Assembly (NCBI RefSeq): GCF_900142375.1
Contig: NZ_FRAR01000013.1
Coordinates: 62,001 to 126,000, forward strand
Length of the DNA: 64,000 bases
DNA from: Desulforamulus aeronauticus DSM 10349
GTDB taxonomy: Bacteria > Bacillota > Desulfotomaculia > Desulfotomaculales > Desulfotomaculaceae
Direction of reading: 5' to 3'
The position numbers and the translations under genes were made by a program. The notes under the pieces are model-generated. The model was not told the DNA's origin and searched no databases. It saw nothing but the letters and a program-made list of their open reading frames with translations. Position 1 is the first letter of the stretch, and the number at the start of each line of letters is the position of its first letter. Of this stretch, positions 60,647 to 64,000 are shown one piece after another.

Positions 60647-60979
60647 AAATTATACTTGGTAAAGTGGGAATCCAGAGTTTAAAGAATTATTTGACTTATG
60701 TCGATTTTATAAAGGAGTTAGAAAATATTTCTAGAATATTCTGTTGTACGTACGTCGTGATGTTGGTATGTGTATTATGGGACTAAGCCATAGGGTAGAA
60801 CTGACAGATAGCTAGGCACTAAGGTCTTAGATATCTGAAAAGGTTCGTATCAAAGGTAGGCTTAATCCCCAAGTAACTTTAAGAGGGGGGATATATGAAA
60901 TTACTAAGAAAAAGTAGCTGATTTGGTGAAGGAACAAATGTTTAATTTAGGCTAGAACTATGTATTTCGGGGGTATGAT
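60647..60979. other. Gene-free leader before the chemoreceptor
   Basis: No convincing gene is seen. CAGATA at about 60808 can pair with TATCTG at about 60836, and inside it CTAAG with CTTAG, giving a nested hairpin. The stretch GGGACTAAGCCATAGGG near 60779 loosely recalls parts of a cyclic di-GMP riboswitch, but the conserved GCAAAGCC is missing. A small frame near 60896 with GAGGGGGG upstream is too short to support. Confidence 0.4.
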
Positions 60980-62890
60980 ATGAAACTAACCTTAAATTCT
61001 ATCGTATTTAAATTATTAGGGACCATTGTGGTATTATTGACAATTTCCTTTGCGGTAGTAATAGCAACAACTGGCAATAGTATGAAAAAAGTAGCTTGGA
61101 GTGGGATAGAAACAGGTAGTTCGGAATCAGCTAATCGAGTTGCTGCTGAAATTCAATCATACATAGAACGATATTCAGGAATCGTTGTGGCATTAGCCAA
61201 TTCAAATGATGTGATTAATTTTGCCGCTAAAACCCAGGAACGCAGCGCAGCTGATTATCAAGGACAATCTGAGTACATGGAGTACTTATCTACGGTTAAA
61301 ACGGTGGCTGATAAGGACAAGAATATATACAATCTCTATTTTGCTTCGGAAAAAAGCCAAACCTTTTTTGATATTCATGAATCCGAGTTAAAACCAGATT
61401 TTCGATGTGATAATCGATCATGGTATGTAGAAGGTAAAAATGAAGATAAATTATATGTCACAAAGGCCTATATAGATGGCGTAACAGGTAAGCCAGTGGT
61501 GTCTATTTCTGCTCCGGTTTACCAAGGGAGTACTTATCTTGGTCTTTTTGTAATGGATCTTTCTTTGGAAATGGTTAATCAAATTGTAACTTCACTTGAT
61601 ATTTATCAAGGTGCCTATGCATTTTTATTAGATAAGGATGGTACCTTCTTAGTTCATCCCGAAGATTCATTAATAATGTCTGCTAAGATCCTTGATAGTG
61701 ATTTAAAAAGTATTGGTGAAGAGATGATCGCTGGAAAAGTTGGGTTTGCTGTCTCTACGGTGAAAGGCGAGCAGTACGATATCTTTTATAACCCAATCAA
61801 ACTGGCTGGTTGGTCGGTTGGGGTTAGTATCCCAGAACAGATACTTACGAAACCAATTAACCAAGAAATAAATACCACGCTGTTTATTAGCATAATTGTT
61901 GTCCTGGTTTTAGTTTTCTTTGTCTGGTATATTCTGCGGCGCTCATTAATTCCTCTGATTACACTAAACAAGTTTACTGAAGAAGTGTCCCGAGGTAACC
62001 TGGTAGCCATAGCAGAGGTTAAAACATCTGATGAAACAGGTCAATTGACCGAGAATTTTAATAAGATGGTTGTTAAAATTCGGGATATCATAAATACTAT
62101 GGCAGATCTTTCCGTACAATTAGCTTCACACAGTCACGAGTTGGCTGCATCCAGCCAGGAAGTGAATGCTGTAGTTGAAGAGGTTGCCAGTACAACCAAT
62201 GAAGTTGCAGCTATTTCAAAACAGGGAGTAGAGAGTGCTGAAGCTGCTGAAAAAGAGTCAAAACAAGTCTGGCAAGTGGCAGAAGAAGGTAATCAGGCTG
62301 TGAGAAAAACCGTAGAAAAAATAAACTCTATTGAAACGTCCTCTCAAAATACTTTTTATGCTATCCAGAAACTTAGTCAACAATCCAATAAAATTGGTGA
62401 GATTATTGAGAGTATTACTACCATTGCAGATCAGACGAATCTCCTGGCACTTAATGCTGCAATAGAAGCAGCCCGGGCCGGTGAGCAAGGACGTGGATTT
62501 GCTGTAGTAGCAGAGGAAGTACGCAGATTGGCGGAGCAATCGGGTGAGGCTGCGAAAGAGATCTCAAGCCTAATTAAAGAAACTCAAGTGGGTGTCAGAG
62601 AGGCAACAGATGCCATAGAGCGTGGTTCCCAAGAGGTAAGTGAAGGGGTACAAATTGCTAATGATGCCAGCCTGTCTTTGGAACAGATGATTAAGGTGGT
62701 ACAAATTAATACTGATATTATCCATTCTGTTGCTGAAGGTTCTAAAAAGGCTAACGAAGGGACCCAACAACTTGCCGAATCCAATGAGCAAATTGCCACT
62801 AATGTACAACAGGTAACTATTTCTGCTCAACAACTGGCTCGTATTGCTGAAGAACTGCAGGAAACAGTGGCACAGTTTAAAGTTAATTAA
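60980..62890 (+). CDS. Cache-domain chemoreceptor (methyl-accepting chemotaxis protein)
   Basis: This 636-residue membrane receptor has a helix at about residues 9-28, a double-Cache sensor domain at about 35-285 ([55 protein letters not shown]), a second helix at about 292-312, HAMP at about 313-370, and the signalling domain to the end with [20 protein letters not shown] and [20 protein letters not shown]. Double-Cache domains bind small ligands such as amino acids or organic acids; the ligand is not known. It is monocistronic behind a gene-free leader of about 330 bases. Confidence 0.95.
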   Translation: MKLTLNSIVFKLLGTIVVLLTISFAVVIATTGNSMKKVAWSGIETGSSESANRVAAEIQSYIERYSGIVVALANSNDVINFAAKTQERSAADYQGQSEYMEYLSTVKTVADKDKNIYNLYFASEKSQTFFDIHESELKPDFRCDNRSWYVEGKNEDKLYVTKAYIDGVTGKPVVSISAPVYQGSTYLGLFVMDLSLEMVNQIVTSLDIYQGAYAFLLDKDGTFLVHPEDSLIMSAKILDSDLKSIGEEMIAGKVGFAVSTVKGEQYDIFYNPIKLAGWSVGVSIPEQILTKPINQEINTTLFISIIVVLVLVFFVWYILRRSLIPLITLNKFTEEVSRGNLVAIAEVKTSDETGQLTENFNKMVVKIRDIINTMADLSVQLASHSHELAASSQEVNAVVEEVASTTNEVAAISKQGVESAEAAEKESKQVWQVAEEGNQAVRKTVEKINSIETSSQNTFYAIQKLSQQSNKIGEIIESITTIADQTNLLALNAAIEAARAGEQGRGFAVVAEEVRRLAEQSGEAAKEISSLIKETQVGVREATDAIERGSQEVSEGVQIANDASLSLEQMIKVVQINTDIIHSVAEGSKKANEGTQQLAESNEQIATNVQQVTISAQQLARIAEELQETVAQFKVN

Positions 62891-62991
62891 AATAGTAATC
62901 TAGTAAAAAACATAGCCAAAGTATTTCTCCAGATAAGTTCAAGCCGCTGGTGGTATGCTTGTTTCCTAGAATGGATAATTGTATTAAGCTG

Positions 62992-63041
62992 ATTAAATTG
63001 TATTAAAAGGTATTAAATTGTATTAATTTGCATTAAATTGC
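62992..63041 (+). repeat. Five tandem 10-base repeats
   Basis: Five adjoining units of the form ATTAAATTGT (three variants) with exact 10-base period, about one DNA turn each, lie upstream of the MFS transporter. TTATAATGT is also repeated at 63079 and 63095. The rest of 62891-63242 shows no gene apart from the leader frame below. Confidence 0.75.
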
Positions 63042-63161
63042 AATATAAATTACAAAAAATACGTAATCCATATTGCAATTATAATGTCGTAACGTTATAA
63101 TGTACGTACCAGTAAAAGGCATTAAATGTAAACCAGATTTGATTTTAATAAAGGAGTTGTG

Positions 63162-63221
63162 TTGTCCAAGAAGGAAGAGGGGCTTGAGACCAAGATTTTT
63201 TGGAAAATTCGATCTATCTGA
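63162..63221 (+). CDS. Possible 19-residue leader peptide before the MFS gene
   Basis: AAAGGAG at 63150-63156 lies five bases before a TTG that opens a 19-codon frame ending in TGA at 63219-63221. The peptide begins with SKKEEGLETKIF. The MFS ribosome site (AAAGGAAG at 63226) follows directly, which is the layout of a translated attenuator. No antibiotic-type stall motif is recognised, so it may be chance. Confidence 0.35.
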   Translation: MSKKEEGLETKIFWKIRSI

Positions 63222-63242
63222 ATCCAAAGGAAGCTAATTGTC

Positions 63243-64000
63243 ATGTGTGAGAAGATGAGGCGAGACAACAAGGAAAAACTTACTGTCATCACTACTGCTC
63301 TGACGACCTCGATTTGCCTGATGGGTAATTCCATGCTTTACATTGTTTTGCCTATCTATGGAAAGGAAGTCGGTATAACTTCCCTATGGCAGGTAGGGCT
63401 GTTACTATCTATCAATCGCTTGGTTCGTCTACCCTTAAATCCCTTCGTTAGTTGGTTATATAAAAGGATTCATATTCGGACAGGGTTATTAGTGGCAGTT
63501 CTTTTGGCTGCAATCAGTACAACGGGCTACGGCGTTTGCTATGGCTTTGGACAATGGCTTATCCTAAGGGCCATCTGGGGGTTGGCTTGGTCACTGTTGC
63601 GAGTGGGTGGGTTCTTAATGGTGCTTAATCTGGCCAGCGATAAAAACAGGGGCTATTTCATCGGTATTTATAATGGCTTGTATCAGTCGGGTAATGTTGT
63701 GGGGATGTTACTGGGAGGATTTCTGGTCGTAATCGTGGGATTACGTAGTCTATCCCTTTTCTTAGGAGTTCTGACCCTTATTGGCATTCCTTTAATTCTA
63801 TACTTTGTTAAAAAAGAGCAAATTCCCGTACTGAATAGAGAAGAGACCAAAATATTGGAATGGAGTTGGGTTTCTAAGCGGGTTATCAGGGCAATACTGT
63901 CCGGATTGCTTATTTACATGATTTTTGAAGGTATGGTAACTTCAACATTAAGTTATATCATTGCACAACACTATGGCAATACACTACGGCTATTTGAATT
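63243..64000 (+). CDS. Major facilitator superfamily transporter (3'-truncated by window edge)
   Basis: The first 252 residues of an MFS permease are present, open to the window end. Helices are visible from about residue 14 (VITTALTTSICLMGNSMLYIV), and the family's motif in the loop after helix 2 is seen as INRLVRLPLNPFVSWLYKR. Later NGLYQSGNVVGMLLGGFLVV fits helix 5. The substrate is unknown; drug or metabolite export is typical. ATG 63243 has AAAGGAAG nine bases upstream; ATG 63255 is the alternative. A tandem repeat and a possible leader peptide lie upstream. Confidence 0.87.
   Translation, partial: MCEKMRRDNKEKLTVITTALTTSICLMGNSMLYIVLPIYGKEVGITSLWQVGLLLSINRLVRLPLNPFVSWLYKRIHIRTGLLVAVLLAAISTTGYGVCYGFGQWLILRAIWGLAWSLLRVGGFLMVLNLASDKNRGYFIGIYNGLYQSGNVVGMLLGGFLVVIVGLRSLSLFLGVLTLIGIPLILYFVKKEQIPVLNREETKILEWSWVSKRVIRAILSGLLIYMIFEGMVTSTLSYIIAQHYGNTLRLFE

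Noticed and set aside
60760-60860. Cyclic di-GMP-I riboswitch
   Set aside because: The conserved GCAAAGCC and the paired GGNAA element cannot be found, so only a finding on a structured leader is given.
62992-63041. CRISPR array
   Set aside because: The units are 10 bases with no spacers, and no cas gene is present.

Overview
The window looks like a chromosome segment of a Gram-positive, strictly anaerobic, probably spore-forming Firmicute of the Desulfotomaculum/Desulforamulus type (Peptococcaceae). This rests on anaerobic (cbi-type) cobalamin genes, strong AGGAGG ribosome sites with many GTG/TTG starts, S-layer and SH3b/AMIN cell-wall proteins, coenzyme-B12 glutamate mutase genes, and a sporulation-type histidine kinase. 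No rRNA, CRISPR array, phage gene or transposase gene is visible. The species assignment is inference.

Layout. Bases 1-9377 hold the late part of an anaerobic cobalamin operon: cbiF (cut by the window edge), cbiG, cobJ/cbiH, cbiJ, cbiX, cbiC, cbiP/cobQ, cbiB, cobS, pduX-like threonine kinase and cobD. Bases 9600-16330 carry a soluble CZB-type chemoreceptor, a membrane diguanylate cyclase and a Ski2-like helicase split over two overlapping frames. Bases 16430-25762 are a mixed envelope region: SIMPL protein, CAP protein, SLH protein, a HEPN/MNT pair, an L,D-transpeptidase and an SH3b-AMIN amidase. Bases 25972-32791 are a glutamate mutase/methylaspartate cluster (mutS, mutL, mutE, mal) with an unpaired HgdB-like protein and its ATPase activator; the B12 made by the first operon is the cofactor of this mutase. 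Bases 32860-36455 hold an MBL hydrolase, a P-loop protein, rph, rdgB and a YfcE-type phosphoesterase, followed by tRNA-Gly, an alpha/beta hydrolase and a large catalase. Bases 39772-47431 are a molybdate/tungstate locus: a PBP-type regulator, two complete ABC transporters in tandem, a DUF364 protein and a histidine-phosphatase-like protein. An AMIN amidase follows.

Bases 49236-53743 are an agr-like peptide-signalling locus: AgrB, a 39-residue AgrD-type propeptide, four tandem paralogues of an unrecognised small membrane protein (one frameshifted), and a membrane PAS histidine kinase of sporulation-kinase type, with no LytTR response regulator nearby. After tRNA-Lys come a LysR regulator and a divergent operon (55327-59568) of arylsulfotransferase, SLC13 transporter, orphan GcvH-like lipoyl protein, and a glutaredoxin fused to a radical-SAM-like domain without its FeS cysteines. 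The window ends with an EamA transporter, a Cache chemoreceptor and the start of an MFS transporter.

The two best candidates for undescribed systems are the agr/membrane-paralogue/kinase locus and the arylsulfotransferase-SLC13-GcvH-glutaredoxin operon. Other points of note are a foldback repeat element present as a full and a shortened copy, several genes with apparent non-AUG/GUG/UUG starts behind good ribosome sites, and a histidine phosphatase whose catalytic RHG motif reads RNG.
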